Part shown: positions 8,606 through 18,078 of the stretch, one piece after another
How positions within the stretch are numbered: position 1 is the stretch's first letter
Layout: the number at the start of each line of letters is the position of its first letter
Notes under the pieces: generated by a model
Told to the model about the DNA's origin: nothing
What the model saw: only the letters and a program-made list of their open reading frames with translations
Databases searched by the model: none
Position numbers and translations under genes: made by a program
Source: an uncultured Prevotella sp.
GTDB taxonomy: Bacteria; Bacteroidota; Bacteroidia; Bacteroidales; Bacteroidaceae
Assembly (NCBI GenBank): GCA_900317545.1
Contig: ONHE01000173.1
Location: 1-37,084 of the forward strand
Reading direction: 5' to 3'
Length of the DNA: 37,084 bases

Positions 8606-9808
8606 ATGAATTTAAAAAATTATTTGTTTGTTGCAGCCATTACGTCAGTATTGGCATCATGCGGTGGCGGTGGAAGAACTCAATTTGGAGACAACGAATT
8701 CCCCGTAGTGACAGTCGGAGCCACTGATGCAGCCTTGCAGACCACTTATCCGGCTACTATCAAAGGTATACAGGATGTTCAGGTACGACCGAAGGTCTCC
8801 GGATTCATCACGAAAGTGTATGTCCATGAAGGCCAGGCGGTGAAAGCAGGACAGCTGCTCTTCACCATTGACAGCGAAACTTATCGTGCGGCTGTGCGGC
8901 AGGCACAGGCTGCGGTAAACACGGCAAAGGCCCAGCTCAATACCGCAAAGCTGACTTACGAGAACAACAAGATGCTTTTTGAGAAGAATGTGATAGGACA
9001 ATACGCGCTCAGTACAGCCGAGAACGCTTACACCACAGCACAGGCCAGTCTGGCACAGGCGCAGGCTTCGCTCGCCTCGGCCCGCGAAACGCTCAGCTGG
9101 TGCAATGTGACGAGTCCGGCAGCCGGCTTCATTGGCAGTCTGCCATTCAAGCAAGGTGCCTTGGTCAGCGCGTCAAGCGCCGATCCGCTGACAACGGTTT
9201 CGGACATCAGCACGATGGAAGTCTTCTTCTCGATGAGTGAAAGCGAGATCCTGAGCATGACCAAGACCTCAGGCAGTGGTGCCGCTGCGATTGCCGCCAT
9301 GCCTTCTGTGAAACTCCAATTGGCAGACGGAACGATTTACAATCATCCGGGTAAGGTGGTCAAGATGAGTGGAGTCATTGATGCTGCCACAGGCTCTCTC
9401 TCGCTCATTGCCCATTTCCCCAATCCGCAAAGACTGCTCAAGAGTGGCGGTGCCGGCCAGATCGTCATCCCCACCAATGCCACCCGCGCTATCCTCGTGC
9501 CGAAAGATGCTTGCTCTGAAGTCCAGGACAAGGTGTTCGTATATGTCTTAGGCCAGGACAACAAGGTGAAGTACACAGAGATAAAGGTGAATCCCCAGGA
9601 TGACGGCAACTACTATATCGTCACGGCCGGCTTGAAAGTGGGCGATCGCTATGTCTCCAAAGGCACAGCGAAACTCAGCGACGGCATGCAGATAAAGCCC
9701 ATCACCGAGGCGCAATACGATAAGAACATCTCTGACGCAGCAGAGCTGTCGAAGGACCAGGGCTCGGCATCGGGCTTCGTCAACGCCATGAAAGGGAAGA
9801 AAAAATAA
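8606..9808 (+). CDS. RND efflux periplasmic adaptor (MexA/AcrA type) lipoprotein
   Basis: 400 residues. Lipoprotein signal ending LASC, lipidation Cys19, anchors it in the inner membrane. Order of parts: lipoyl-like half motif with VRPKVSGFITKVYVHEGQAV (about 57-80), an alpha-helical hairpin rich in Ala/Gln (about 95-160), second lipoyl half with NVTSPAAGFIGSL, then beta-barrel and membrane-proximal domains. As in AcrA/MexA it should bridge the inner-membrane pump and the outer-membrane channel encoded next. First gene of the operon, 57 bases before the pump gene. Substrates cannot be read from the sequence. No regulator gene is adjacent. Confidence 0.93.
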   Translation: MNLKNYLFVAAITSVLASCGGGGRTQFGDNEFPVVTVGATDAALQTTYPATIKGIQDVQVRPKVSGFITKVYVHEGQAVKAGQLLFTIDSETYRAAVRQAQAAVNTAKAQLNTAKLTYENNKMLFEKNVIGQYALSTAENAYTTAQASLAQAQASLASARETLSWCNVTSPAAGFIGSLPFKQGALVSASSADPLTTVSDISTMEVFFSMSESEILSMTKTSGSGAAAIAAMPSVKLQLADGTIYNHPGKVVKMSGVIDAATGSLSLIAHFPNPQRLLKSGGAGQIVIPTNATRAILVPKDACSEVQDKVFVYVLGQDNKVKYTEIKVNPQDDGNYYIVTAGLKVGDRYVSKGTAKLSDGMQIKPITEAQYDKNISDAAELSKDQGSASGFVNAMKGKKK

Positions 9809-9865
9809 TGACGAGGCTTTGACCTGCAAAGAGGAATCTTCATTAGTTAACAAAATTTTAAGACA

Positions 9866-12800
9866 ATGACATTTACTAATTTCATAAAGCGCCCGGTGCT
9901 CTCGACCGTGGTATCTATCTTCTTCGTGTTGTTGGGTACCATCGGATTGGTGTCGCTACCGATTGAGCAGTATCCTGATATCGCACCGCCTACCATCATG
10001 GTGCAGGCCTCCTATCAGGGTGCCGACGCCGAAACGGTGATGAAGTCTGTCGCCGTTCCTTTGGAGGAAAGCATCAATGGTGTGGAGAACATGACCTACA
10101 TGACCTCGCAGACCACCAACGACGGTATGTGTATGATAACCGTCTATTTCAAGCAGGGGTCCGACCCGGATATGGCTGCTGTAAACGTGCAGAACCGCGT
10201 GTCGCAGGCGCAGGCCCTGCTGCCCTCTGAAGTAACCCAGGTCGGAGTGATTGTCTCCAAGCGACAGACTTCCAACGTCATCATGTACGCCGTCACTTCT
10301 GACGGACGCTACGACGGACAGTTTGTCACCAACTATAATAACATCAACATCGTACCGCTCGTCAAGCGTATCAACGGAGTGGGTGACGTGCAGAGTCCTT
10401 CTACTGCCAACTACTCCATGCGTATATGGCTCAAGCCGGACAAGATGAAGGAATACGGGCTCGTGCCCTCTGACATTACCGGCGTACTGGCTGAACAGAA
10501 CATTGAGGCAGCACCGGGTAAATTCGGCGAGAACTCCCGTGTGGCTTTCGAATATACCTTGCGTTACAAAGGCCGCCTCTCTCAGCCGATCGAGTACGAG
10601 AATATCATCCTGACCAGCAAGACGACCGGTCAGACGCTCAAGCTGAAAGATGTGGCTAAGATAGAACTTGGCTCACTGATGTACAATGTGAGTCTTATCA
10701 ACGACGGAAGACCAGCCGTTATGGGTATGGTGCAGCAGATCGCAGGCTCCAACGCCACACAGATTGCCACCGACGTGAAGGCTGCCCTTGAGAATGCGCA
10801 GAAGAGTATGCCGCCGGGAATGAAGACCGTCATCATGTATGACGTGACTGACTTCCTCTTCGCCTCTATCCATGAGGTGTTGATGACGCTGCTCATCACG
10901 CTGGTGCTCGTGTTCATCGTGGTGTATATCTTCCTCCAGGACTTCCGTTCGACACTCATCCCGATGATAGCCGTGCCTGTAGCCTTGATCGGAACGTTCT
11001 TCTTCCTGTGGATCTTCGGCTTCTCCATCAACCTGCTGACGCTCTCGGCCTTGCTGCTGGCCATTGCCATTGTGGTCGATGATGCTATCGTGGTCGTCGA
11101 AGCTGTCCATGCCAAGTTCGACCAAGGCTACGACAATTCGCTCACCGCAGCCATCGACGCCATGAACGAGATTTCGAGTGCCATCATCTCTATTACACTG
11201 GTTATGGCAGCCGTATTCGTGCCGGTGTCGTTTATGGGTGGCACAAGCGGAACGTTCTATCGCGAGTTTGGTGTGACCATGGCTGTGAGCATCGTCATCT
11301 CGGCCGTTAATGCCTTAACGCTGTCTCCGGCACTTTGCGCCATCTTCCTGAAGCCCCATGAGACGGAGAAGAATGAAACGAACAGGAGTTTTGTGGCACG
11401 CTTCCATGCCGGATTCAACAGGATGTTTGAAAAGACCACTAACAAATATAAGAAAGGCGTGGAGCGTGTCATCCATCACCGCATCATCACGGCTTCCGTC
11501 GTGGTTGTTGGAATTGCCGCATTGGCAGTGTTGATGAACACGACAAAGACCGGCCTTGTGCCTAATGAGGATACCGGTACTATCTTCTTGACGATATCTG
11601 CCAATCCTGGTACATCGCAGGAGCGCACCATGAAGATTGTTGACGAGGTGGACAAGATGCTGGCCAACAACCCGGCCATCCTTCACCGAAATGCCATCAT
11701 CGGTTACAACTTCATTGCCGGACAAGGCTCCGACCAGGCTACGTTCATCATCAAGTTGAAGCCCTTCGAGGAGCGGGCAGGTGGAATTACGGATCGTATC
11801 AAGCGTGCTGTTAAGGATAAGGATCCCATGGCTCTCCTTGTCAACCCTTATGAGCAAAACTCTGTGCTTGGCATGCTCTATAAGCAGACCGCCAGCATCA
11901 AAGATGCACAGATCCTGGCCTTCGGTCCTCCTATGATCCCAGGATTCTCCGTGCAGAACGGTGTGACCATGACCATGCAGGATAAGACCGGTGGTGATCT
12001 GAACAAATTCTTTAATATAACGAAGGGCTTCCTTGCTGAGCTCAACAAGCGTCCGGAGGTTCAACAGGCTATGACCTCTTACAACCCGAACTATCCACAG
12101 TATATGGTCGACGTGGATGTGGCCAAGACCAAGCAGGCCGGCATCTCACCAAAAGTCGTCCTCTCTGTGTTGCAGGGTTACTATGGTGGTCTCTACGCTT
12201 CCAACTTCAACGCCTTCGGTAAGCTCTTCCGTGTGATGATCCAGGGCGATGTGGCCAGCCGTATGACGCCGGAAGGTCTCACCCGTATCTATGTGCGCAC
12301 CTCCACGGGCGAGATGTCGCCGGTGAGTGAATTCGTCAAACTCCATAAGGTGTATGGTCCGTCGAACATCAACCGTTTCAACCTCTTCACCGCCATCAAC
12401 GTGAGTGTCAATGCCAATGAGGGTTACTCTTCCGGTCAGGTGATGAAGGCTATAGAGGAAGTTGCTCAAGACAACCTGCCTGATGGTTATGGTTATGAGT
12501 ATTCCGGTCTGAGTCGCTCTGAGGCTGAGTCGAGCAACTCCACCGCACTGATCTTTGTGCTCTGTTTAGTATTCGTTTATCTCATTCTGAGTGCACAGTA
12601 TGAGAGCTATATCTTGCCGTTGTCCGTATTGTTATCGGTACCGTTTGGTTTGGCCGGAGCCTTCGCCTTCACCAATCTTTTCGGTCATAACAATGACATC
12701 TACATGCAGATCTCGCTCATCATGTTGATCGGTCTGTTGGCAAAGAACGCTATTCTTATCGTGCAGTTCGCTTTGGAGCGTCGCCAGACAGGTATGGCAA

Positions 12801-13150
12801 TCAGGTACAGTGCTATCTTGGGAGCTGCAGCCCGTCTGCGTCCTATCTTGATGACGTCATTGGCCATGGTCGTCGGTCTGTTGCCTTTGATGTTCGCATC
12901 CGGCGTAGGCAAGAACGGAAACCAGACGTTGGGTGCCGCTGCTGTCGGCGGAATGTTCATCGGAACATTGATCCAGATCTTCGTCGTGCCTGCCCTCTTC
13001 TGTGTCTTCCAATGGCTCCAAGAGAGGTTTACGCCGCTGAAGTTTGATGATGAGGAGAACACAGATGCCGACAGTGAGCTTCAGCAATATTGCTATGCGG
13101 CCTCGTCCTTTAAGTCTAAAAAACAATTAGATCATAATGAAAGCAAATAA
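9866..13150 (+). CDS. RND multidrug efflux permease (HAE1/AcrB-MexB family)
   Basis: 1094-residue inner-membrane proton/drug antiporter. The N-terminal helix starts FIKRPVLSTVVSIFFVLLG, followed by the periplasmic porter segment with QYPDIAPPTIMV, and the second membrane bundle begins near residue 340. The proton-relay pair is visible as Asp405-Asp406 in VVDDAIVVVEAVH, and the partner Lys in GLLAKNAILIVQF in the second half. The protein is 30-50 residues longer than AcrB-like relatives, mostly at the C-terminal tail after the last helix. Two-fold repeat of six helices each is evident. The last 14 bases overlap the start of the outer-membrane channel gene. Likely exports hydrophobic or amphiphilic compounds; exact substrates are unknown. 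Confidence 0.96.
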   Translation: MTFTNFIKRPVLSTVVSIFFVLLGTIGLVSLPIEQYPDIAPPTIMVQASYQGADAETVMKSVAVPLEESINGVENMTYMTSQTTNDGMCMITVYFKQGSDPDMAAVNVQNRVSQAQALLPSEVTQVGVIVSKRQTSNVIMYAVTSDGRYDGQFVTNYNNINIVPLVKRINGVGDVQSPSTANYSMRIWLKPDKMKEYGLVPSDITGVLAEQNIEAAPGKFGENSRVAFEYTLRYKGRLSQPIEYENIILTSKTTGQTLKLKDVAKIELGSLMYNVSLINDGRPAVMGMVQQIAGSNATQIATDVKAALENAQKSMPPGMKTVIMYDVTDFLFASIHEVLMTLLITLVLVFIVVYIFLQDFRSTLIPMIAVPVALIGTFFFLWIFGFSINLLTLSALLLAIAIVVDDAIVVVEAVHAKFDQGYDNSLTAAIDAMNEISSAIISITLVMAAVFVPVSFMGGTSGTFYREFGVTMAVSIVISAVNALTLSPALCAIFLKPHETEKNETNRSFVARFHAGFNRMFEKTTNKYKKGVERVIHHRIITASVVVVGIAALAVLMNTTKTGLVPNEDTGTIFLTISANPGTSQERTMKIVDEVDKMLANNPAILHRNAIIGYNFIAGQGSDQATFIIKLKPFEERAGGITDRIKRAVKDKDPMALLVNPYEQNSVLGMLYKQTASIKDAQILAFGPPMIPGFSVQNGVTMTMQDKTGGDLNKFFNITKGFLAELNKRPEVQQAMTSYNPNYPQYMVDVDVAKTKQAGISPKVVLSVLQGYYGGLYASNFNAFGKLFRVMIQGDVASRMTPEGLTRIYVRTSTGEMSPVSEFVKLHKVYGPSNINRFNLFTAINVSVNANEGYSSGQVMKAIEEVAQDNLPDGYGYEYSGLSRSEAESSNSTALIFVLCLVFVYLILSAQYESYILPLSVLLSVPFGLAGAFAFTNLFGHNNDIYMQISLIMLIGLLAKNAILIVQFALERRQTGMAIRYSAILGAAARLRPILMTSLAMVVGLLPLMFASGVGKNGNQTLGAAAVGGMFIGTLIQIFVVPALFCVFQWLQERFTPLKFDDEENTDADSELQQYCYAASSFKSKKQLDHNESK

Positions 13151-14531
13151 ATCGATACTGATCGTAGGTCTTGCAGCAACGGTGCTTACCGGCTGCAAGA
13201 GCCTCTACGGAAAATATGAGCGACCGGATGTGAACGCCGCCGGATTGTTCCGCGACAGCCTCTCGCTGACAGATACGCTTGCCGTACGTGACACTTCAAG
13301 CTTCGCCAACATACCTTGGCGGAGCGTATTCACCGATCCTCAGCTTCAGCAACTGATCCAGCAGGGATTGGAGAAGAATGTGAACCTGCTCAATGCTGCC
13401 TTGAACGTAAAGATGGCTGAGGCCCAGTTGAAGGCGTCCAAGTTGTCTTTCCTGCCGTCGTTTACCTTTACGCCGCAGGGAACAATTGCTTCCTGGGACG
13501 GCAACAAGGCCACAAAGACTTACAGCCTGCCCGTCAGCGCAAGTTGGAATGTAGACCTATTCGGCAACTTGCTCTCGCAGAAACGGGCTGCGCAGATGGC
13601 TCTCCTGCAGACAAAAGACTATCAGGTTTCCGTCCAAACGAGTCTGATCTCCGGCATTGCCAATATGTATTATTCGCTGTTGATGCTCGACCGTCAGCTC
13701 GAGTTGGTGAACGAGATGGAACAGCTGACCAAGGATACCTGGGATATCATGAAGCTCCAGAAGGACGCGGTCAACGGAGTGCGTTCGACGGCCGTGCAGG
13801 GAGCCGAGTCAAATTACTACTCGGTGCTCACCCAGAAGGCTGATATCAAACGTCAGATACGTGAGACGGAGAACAGTCTGAGTCTGCTGATCGGCCAGTC
13901 GGCACAGGCTGTCCCACGTGGCAAATTGGAAGACCAAAATCTCCCCGAGCATTTTGCAACGGGCGTAGGACTGCAGCTTCTGCGCAACAGAGCCGATGTC
14001 CATGCGGCCGAGATGAATCTTGCCCAATGCTTCTATGGCGTCGAAACGGCCCGCTCTCGGTTCTATCCGTCGCTGACGGTCAACGGTACCGGCGCCTTTA
14101 CCAATAGCGGGGGCGGTTTGATAACCAATCCGGGCAAGATCCTGCTCAGTGCCGTAGGCTCGCTGGTGCAACCCATTTTCCAGAACGGAAAACTCGTTGC
14201 GGGGCTCAAGGTGGCCGAAGCGCAATACCAACAGGCCTACAACACGTGGCAGAACAGCATCCTCCAGGCCGGCAACGAAGTCAGCAACGCCCTCGTGCTT
14301 TACAATACGTCAGCCGAAAAGAGTGCCATCGAAGCCAAGCAAGTGCAGGTGCTCAAGCAGAACGTCATTGATACGAAGGAGCTGATGGCCAGTGCAGGAA
14401 GCACCTATTTAGAGGTGATCACGGCCCAGTCGAGCCTTCTCAACGTGGAATTGTCCAAGGTAGCTGACGACTTCTACAAGATGCAGGCCGTCGTGAATCT
14501 CTACCAGGCACTCGGAGGCGGTGCGAAATAA
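13137..14531 (+). CDS. RND outer-membrane channel lipoprotein (TolC/OprM, NodT family)
   Basis: 464 residues with lipobox VLTGC and lipidation Cys20. Two repeats of the outer membrane efflux protein fold are visible: one around residues 60-245 (INLL-type helix with LKASKLSFLPSFTF) and a second around 270-460 (LLRNRADVHAAEMNLAQCFYGVETARSRFYPSLTVNG), the latter signature being typical of NodT/OprM proteins. Forms the trimeric exit channel for the adaptor and pump encoded upstream. The ATG lies inside the pump gene (14-base overlap), so the two are translationally coupled. The next gene begins 38 bases downstream with no terminator between. Confidence 0.94.
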   Translation: MKANKSILIVGLAATVLTGCKSLYGKYERPDVNAAGLFRDSLSLTDTLAVRDTSSFANIPWRSVFTDPQLQQLIQQGLEKNVNLLNAALNVKMAEAQLKASKLSFLPSFTFTPQGTIASWDGNKATKTYSLPVSASWNVDLFGNLLSQKRAAQMALLQTKDYQVSVQTSLISGIANMYYSLLMLDRQLELVNEMEQLTKDTWDIMKLQKDAVNGVRSTAVQGAESNYYSVLTQKADIKRQIRETENSLSLLIGQSAQAVPRGKLEDQNLPEHFATGVGLQLLRNRADVHAAEMNLAQCFYGVETARSRFYPSLTVNGTGAFTNSGGGLITNPGKILLSAVGSLVQPIFQNGKLVAGLKVAEAQYQQAYNTWQNSILQAGNEVSNALVLYNTSAEKSAIEAKQVQVLKQNVIDTKELMASAGSTYLEVITAQSSLLNVELSKVADDFYKMQAVVNLYQALGGGAK

Positions 14532-14569
14532 CAATCCATCATTCATCATTCAAAAAATCAACATTTGTT

Positions 14570-15352
14570 ATGGCAAGCGATATCAGTCCAAAAGCAGTGG
14601 TCTCTCCGAAAGCAAAAATCGGCGACGGCTGCAAGATATACCCCTTCGTCTATATTGAGGACCAGGTAGAAATCGGCGACAATTGTGTCATCCATCCTTT
14701 CGTGAGCATCCTCAACGGAACTAAGATGGGCAACAATAACAAGATCCACCAAGGTTCCGTAGTAGCAGCGCTACCCCAGGACTTTGCGTTTACGGGGGAG
14801 CAAAGTGAGCTCATCATCGGCGACAACAACATCATCCGCGAGAACGTGGTCATCAACCGGGCCACTCACGCGGGCGGGCAGACCGTGATCGGCAACCGCA
14901 ATTTCCTTATGGAAGGTGCACACATCAGCCACGACACTAAAGTCGGCAACAACAATGTCTTCGGCTATGGCGTCAAGGTAGCTGGCGACTGCGAGATCGG
15001 CAACGGCGTCATCTTCTCCTCGTCGGTCATCGAAAACGCGGGAACGCGTGTGGGTGATCTGGCGATGATACAGGCCGGAACGACTTTCTCGCGGGATATT
15101 CCGCCTTATATCATTGCCGGAGGAACGCCCGTTGCATACGGGGGACCGAACAACAAGATCATGGAAGTGTGGAACATTGACGAGAAGATCCGCAAGCACG
15201 TAGCCAACGCCTACCGACTCATCTTCCATGGCCAGAACAGCGTTTTCGATGCCATTCTGCAGGTCAGGGACCAGGTGCCCGACAGCCCCGAGATTCAAGC
15301 GATCATCCAGTTTGTCAAAACAACGAAGCAGGGAATAATCTGTAAGATGTAA
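14570..15352 (+). CDS. LpxA-like UDP-GlcNAc acyltransferase paralogue
   Basis: 260 residues; left-handed beta-helix with hexapeptide repeats (AKIGDG, VEIGDN, TKMGNN, TKVGNN and more) and the helical LpxA C-terminal domain (NAYRLIFHG ... FVKTTKQGIIC). LpxA transfers a 3-hydroxyacyl chain from ACP to UDP-GlcNAc, the first step of lipid A synthesis. The catalytic His of LpxA is kept: AHISHD, His118 and His121. By alignment from memory with E. coli LpxA, the sites of His144 and His160 are Asp140 and about Asn156, and the Arg204 region is not conserved. So it is an LpxA family member that may use another substrate. Last gene of the efflux operon. Confidence 0.75.
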   Translation: MASDISPKAVVSPKAKIGDGCKIYPFVYIEDQVEIGDNCVIHPFVSILNGTKMGNNNKIHQGSVVAALPQDFAFTGEQSELIIGDNNIIRENVVINRATHAGGQTVIGNRNFLMEGAHISHDTKVGNNNVFGYGVKVAGDCEIGNGVIFSSSVIENAGTRVGDLAMIQAGTTFSRDIPPYIIAGGTPVAYGGPNNKIMEVWNIDEKIRKHVANAYRLIFHGQNSVFDAILQVRDQVPDSPEIQAIIQFVKTTKQGIICKM

Positions 15353-15384
15353 CTCATACCTATACATCCTTACACTTTCTGAAG

Positions 15385-15420
15385 ATGGGCCTGCTGCGAA
15401 GCGGGCCCATTGTTATTTTA
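15385..15420 (+). terminator. Intrinsic terminator of the efflux-lpxA operon
   Basis: Eleven-base arms ATGGGCCTGCT (15385-15395) and AGCGGGCCCAT (15100 series: 15400-15410) pair with one G-T wobble around loop GCGA, followed by TGTTATTTTA. Lies 32 bases after the lpxA-like stop. Confidence 0.85.
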
Positions 15421-15465
15421 TGATAAAAATGCAGAGATGCTGCACGCCGTCTCATCAATTTTAAG

Positions 15466-15473
15466 TATATTTG
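15466..15473 (+). promoter_or_regulatory. -7 box for the small exported protein gene
   Basis: TATATTTG fits TAnnTTTG. It overlaps a TTG (15471) that would otherwise be the frame's first start codon, so the true start is downstream. Fifteen bases separate the box from the ATG at 15489. Confidence 0.55.
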
Positions 15474-15488
15474 AATGACCATCCCAAA

Positions 15489-16046
15489 ATGCGTATGAAA
15501 CACCGAGTTCTACTCCTTTTCCTCGTTTCGATGCTGGTTTCTGCCGGCTGGGCACAACGCAAGGTTGTCATCTACGACCTTGAAACGCACACCCCCCTGC
15601 GCCGGGTTCTGATATGGGCAGACAGGCAGTTAGCCGACTCGACCGACTATCGGGGACAGGCGGTGCTGCCTGCTCGCTTCGACACGCTTCTCGTCAGTCG
15701 ACCCGGCTACATCGCCCTGCGGATACCAGCCAAGTCGGTCGGTGACTCCATTCCGTTGCTCTCGAAGATGAACAGCATCAGTGAGGTCGTTGTCTATGGT
15801 GAAGATCGGACCAAGGCCGTGCAGGCTGCGGTGGATAGATGGACCAAGGAAGAGCGGACCGAATATGCGCTGCGTCATCCCAAGACCGGCGTCTCGTTCG
15901 ACTTGCAACGGCTCTTCGACTTCCGCGGGCGTCGCGCCCGCAGGCAGCGCAAGCGGATGGAGCAGCTATTCCGACAGATGGATGCCCGCGAGAACGATCC
16001 CATCATCCGGGCCTATCGGGCCACGCTCCGGGATGCGAAGCCGTAG
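15489..16046 (+). CDS. Exported protein with carboxypeptidase-regulatory-like domain
   Basis: 185 residues from ATG 15489 (a second ATG at 15495 is possible). Signal peptide: basic MKHR, hydrophobic LLLFLVSMLVSAG, cleavage after WAQ. Residues about 27-110 resemble the beta-sandwich regulatory domain found in SusC-type and related exported proteins: VVIYDLETHTPLRRVLIWAD, STDYRGQAVL, VSRPGYIALRIPA. The rest is highly charged and basic, with RGRRARRQRKR near 145-155. Function unknown. It stands alone between a terminator and the PCMD gene. A membrane-free, short relative of the SusC N-terminal domain is the best description. Confidence 0.65.
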   Translation: MRMKHRVLLLFLVSMLVSAGWAQRKVVIYDLETHTPLRRVLIWADRQLADSTDYRGQAVLPARFDTLLVSRPGYIALRIPAKSVGDSIPLLSKMNSISEVVVYGEDRTKAVQAAVDRWTKEERTEYALRHPKTGVSFDLQRLFDFRGRRARRQRKRMEQLFRQMDARENDPIIRAYRATLRDAKP

Positions 16047-16353
16047 TCTGTCGATGATGTTTTTGTAATTGTCTGAAAGCAAGTGCTTTCGTGTCTTTGG
16101 CACAAATGCTGCCTTTTGGCCGGTCCGAAGGATAGCTCTGTGTCGAACGGAGATCATGTGAGGTCGGGAGGGGCGGATGATCTGTGTTCGGAGGAACTGT
16201 CTGAAGGGGTGGTGACGGCATTATTTTCGTCACCCGATGGTCTTTATCCTACTTTTTTTTCGTACCTTTGCGCCCGGCCGTGCGATGGAATTCGTGCCGT
16301 TTAGTGATGTCGCCCTCCTGCCTCAAGGTACAAAGTTGAAGAATAACAAGTAT
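16047..16353. other. Intergenic region with a GGATAGCTC copy and promoter
   Basis: No convincing gene. It holds one more copy of the dispersed word (AAGGATAGCTCTG, 16128-16140) and then the promoter of the PCMD gene. A frame starting at 16237 is open but contains the promoter, so I treat that part as untranslated. Confidence 0.55.
16253..16270 (+). promoter_or_regulatory. Promoter for the PCMD gene, with T8 tract in the spacer
   Basis: TACCTTTG (16263-16270) fits TAnnTTTG. A run of eight T (16253-16260) lies two bases before it, within the -33/-7 spacer. No clear -33 TTTG at 20 bases. The expected leader is about 75-80 bases. Confidence 0.55.
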
Positions 16354-17994
16354 ATGAATCATAAAATGAAAAGAATCTCTTTAGCGTTTGTGTCGGTTTC
16401 CATAGCGCTCTCTGCCGATGCCCAGTTTCAAGTCCAGAACGGTGGTTTCGAAGATTGGGAAACCGTGAGCTACGGAAAGAAATCAGGTGAAGAACCCATC
16501 CATTGGAGTTCTTTCCTCGACGGGACAGGCAGTTTGAAGTCTATCGCCGGTGTCAGCCAGACCGTTTCGTCGACCGATGTGCGCCCCGGATCTGCCGGTT
16601 CACGGAGTGCCAAGATCTATAGCCGCAATGTCATCTTAGGCATAATGGCCCAAGGAAATCTAACCACCGGTTGCGTCAATATGGGTTCGATGTCGGCTGG
16701 AGATGCTGCAGGGAACTTCAATTACACCAACCTTTCCGTTCCCGGACAGAACATGCCGTTCACCGGCAAGCCCGACGCGATGCACGTATGGGTGAAGTTC
16801 ACAGGCAGTACGTATAAGGCCAAGGCCACGACCCTGCTGCATACGGCAGGCACGTATCAGGATCCTTACAGTGACGCGAGCGATGTCATGAAGAACGCGG
16901 CGAAGAAAGCGCAGCTCGTGGCAACCGCTACCAATACAGAGATCGCCAGCAAGGACGGCTGGCAGGAACTCACCATTCCGTTCACCTACGCCGATGCTTC
17001 GCTGACGCCCGCCTATGCTTTGGTGTCTTTTGCCACCAGTGCACAACCCGGAAAAGGAACAGCAGGTGACGCGATGCTCATAGATGACTTGACTTATCTC
17101 TACTATTCCGAACTCAAGTCGGTTACTTACAATGGCCAGTCGGTCACCGTCTCGGCAGAGATGAACGTTGACGCACCATTCGATGAAAGCCTGCTCAGGC
17201 TGCAGCCCAATGGCGTGGGGGCAACCGTGGAGACGGTCTATGACGAAGCCTTGGGTGTGCTCACCGTCACCGTCAAAGGCAATGACTACAGTGAGAATGC
17301 TGCTAATCAGCATGTCTACCGCATACGCTTCCGCACCGACGTGGACGCATTCACGCTGGAGGACGGTGCGGATCTGCGCGTCGCTCATCGCCTTTCGACC
17401 TCCAAGCTCACCTATACGCGGGTCTTTGAAGCCGGTCGGTATGCCACGTTCATGCTCCCTGTGTCGTGCGCGGCCGATGCCGTCAACGGTTCTGTCTATG
17501 AGCTGACCGGCATGACGAATGATGCCATAGACTTCTCATCTGTCACCCGCATTGAGGCCAACAAACCCTATATGGTCAAGCCGGAGGGTACGAGTCTGTT
17601 CAAGGAGAGCGGATCGTTCACCATCAGTCCGGTCACTTCGGAGACCACCGGTGAGACGGCTGCTTCCGGCATCCGTCACATCGGTGTCTGCCGCCAGACC
17701 GTTTTCACGACAGATGCCGATACCCGTTACTATGACTGTCATGACGGGTCGCTCGCGCTCGGAAATGCGCTGACCGTTGCACCAGGCCGCACCGTGTTCG
17801 CCATACCGGCTTCGGCCGAAGCCAAGTCGACTTATCTGCTCCGTTTAGACGGGGTGACCACCGGCATTGCAACGGTCAGGAACGGTCAGCTTCATGTCGC
17901 TCCGTTGGAGGCATACGACCTTCAGGGTCGCCGCGTGGCCCCCTCTTCCAAGGGCCTCCGCATCATCGGCGGGCGCAAGGTGATCGTGCGCTGA
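16354..17994 (+). CDS. PCMD-domain exported protein
   Basis: 546 residues from the ATG at 16354. The earlier in-frame ATG at 16237 lies upstream of the promoter. Signal peptide MNHKMKRISLAFVSVSIALSADA, cleavage after ADA. About residues 24-255 match the PCMD fold (putative carbohydrate metabolism domain, Pfam PF13201): QVQNGGFEDWETV near the start of the mature protein and GDAMLIDDLTYLYYSEL at the end, a galactose-binding-like jelly roll. Then come beta-rich repeats, and a C-terminal DLQGRRVAPSSKGLRIIGGRK tail of the type common in exported Bacteroidales proteins. Probably surface- or periplasm-located and glycan-binding; no catalytic site is visible. A strong terminator follows. Confidence 0.72.
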   Translation: MNHKMKRISLAFVSVSIALSADAQFQVQNGGFEDWETVSYGKKSGEEPIHWSSFLDGTGSLKSIAGVSQTVSSTDVRPGSAGSRSAKIYSRNVILGIMAQGNLTTGCVNMGSMSAGDAAGNFNYTNLSVPGQNMPFTGKPDAMHVWVKFTGSTYKAKATTLLHTAGTYQDPYSDASDVMKNAAKKAQLVATATNTEIASKDGWQELTIPFTYADASLTPAYALVSFATSAQPGKGTAGDAMLIDDLTYLYYSELKSVTYNGQSVTVSAEMNVDAPFDESLLRLQPNGVGATVETVYDEALGVLTVTVKGNDYSENAANQHVYRIRFRTDVDAFTLEDGADLRVAHRLSTSKLTYTRVFEAGRYATFMLPVSCAADAVNGSVYELTGMTNDAIDFSSVTRIEANKPYMVKPEGTSLFKESGSFTISPVTSETTGETAASGIRHIGVCRQTVFTTDADTRYYDCHDGSLALGNALTVAPGRTVFAIPASAEAKSTYLLRLDGVTTGIATVRNGQLHVAPLEAYDLQGRRVAPSSKGLRIIGGRKVIVR

Positions 17995-18036
17995 GCGCGG
18001 CAACAGCCATCTTGACGAGCGGCGTCAAGTCTTCCT

Positions 18037-18078
18037 GCAACCTGCTTCCGGCTTCAGTCGGGAGCAGGTTGCTTGTTT
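18037..18078 (+). terminator. Intrinsic terminator behind the PCMD gene
   Basis: GCAACCTGCT (18037-18046) pairs perfectly with AGCAGGTTGC (18063-18072); the stem extends inward to 13 pairs with one wobble. It is followed by TTGTTT. A smaller hairpin, CTTGACG/CGTCAAG, lies just before it at 18011-18029. Confidence 0.7.

Noticed and set aside
16237..16353. N-terminal extension of the PCMD protein
   Set aside because: It contains the T8 tract and the TACCTTTG box and hides the signal peptide that starts at 16354.
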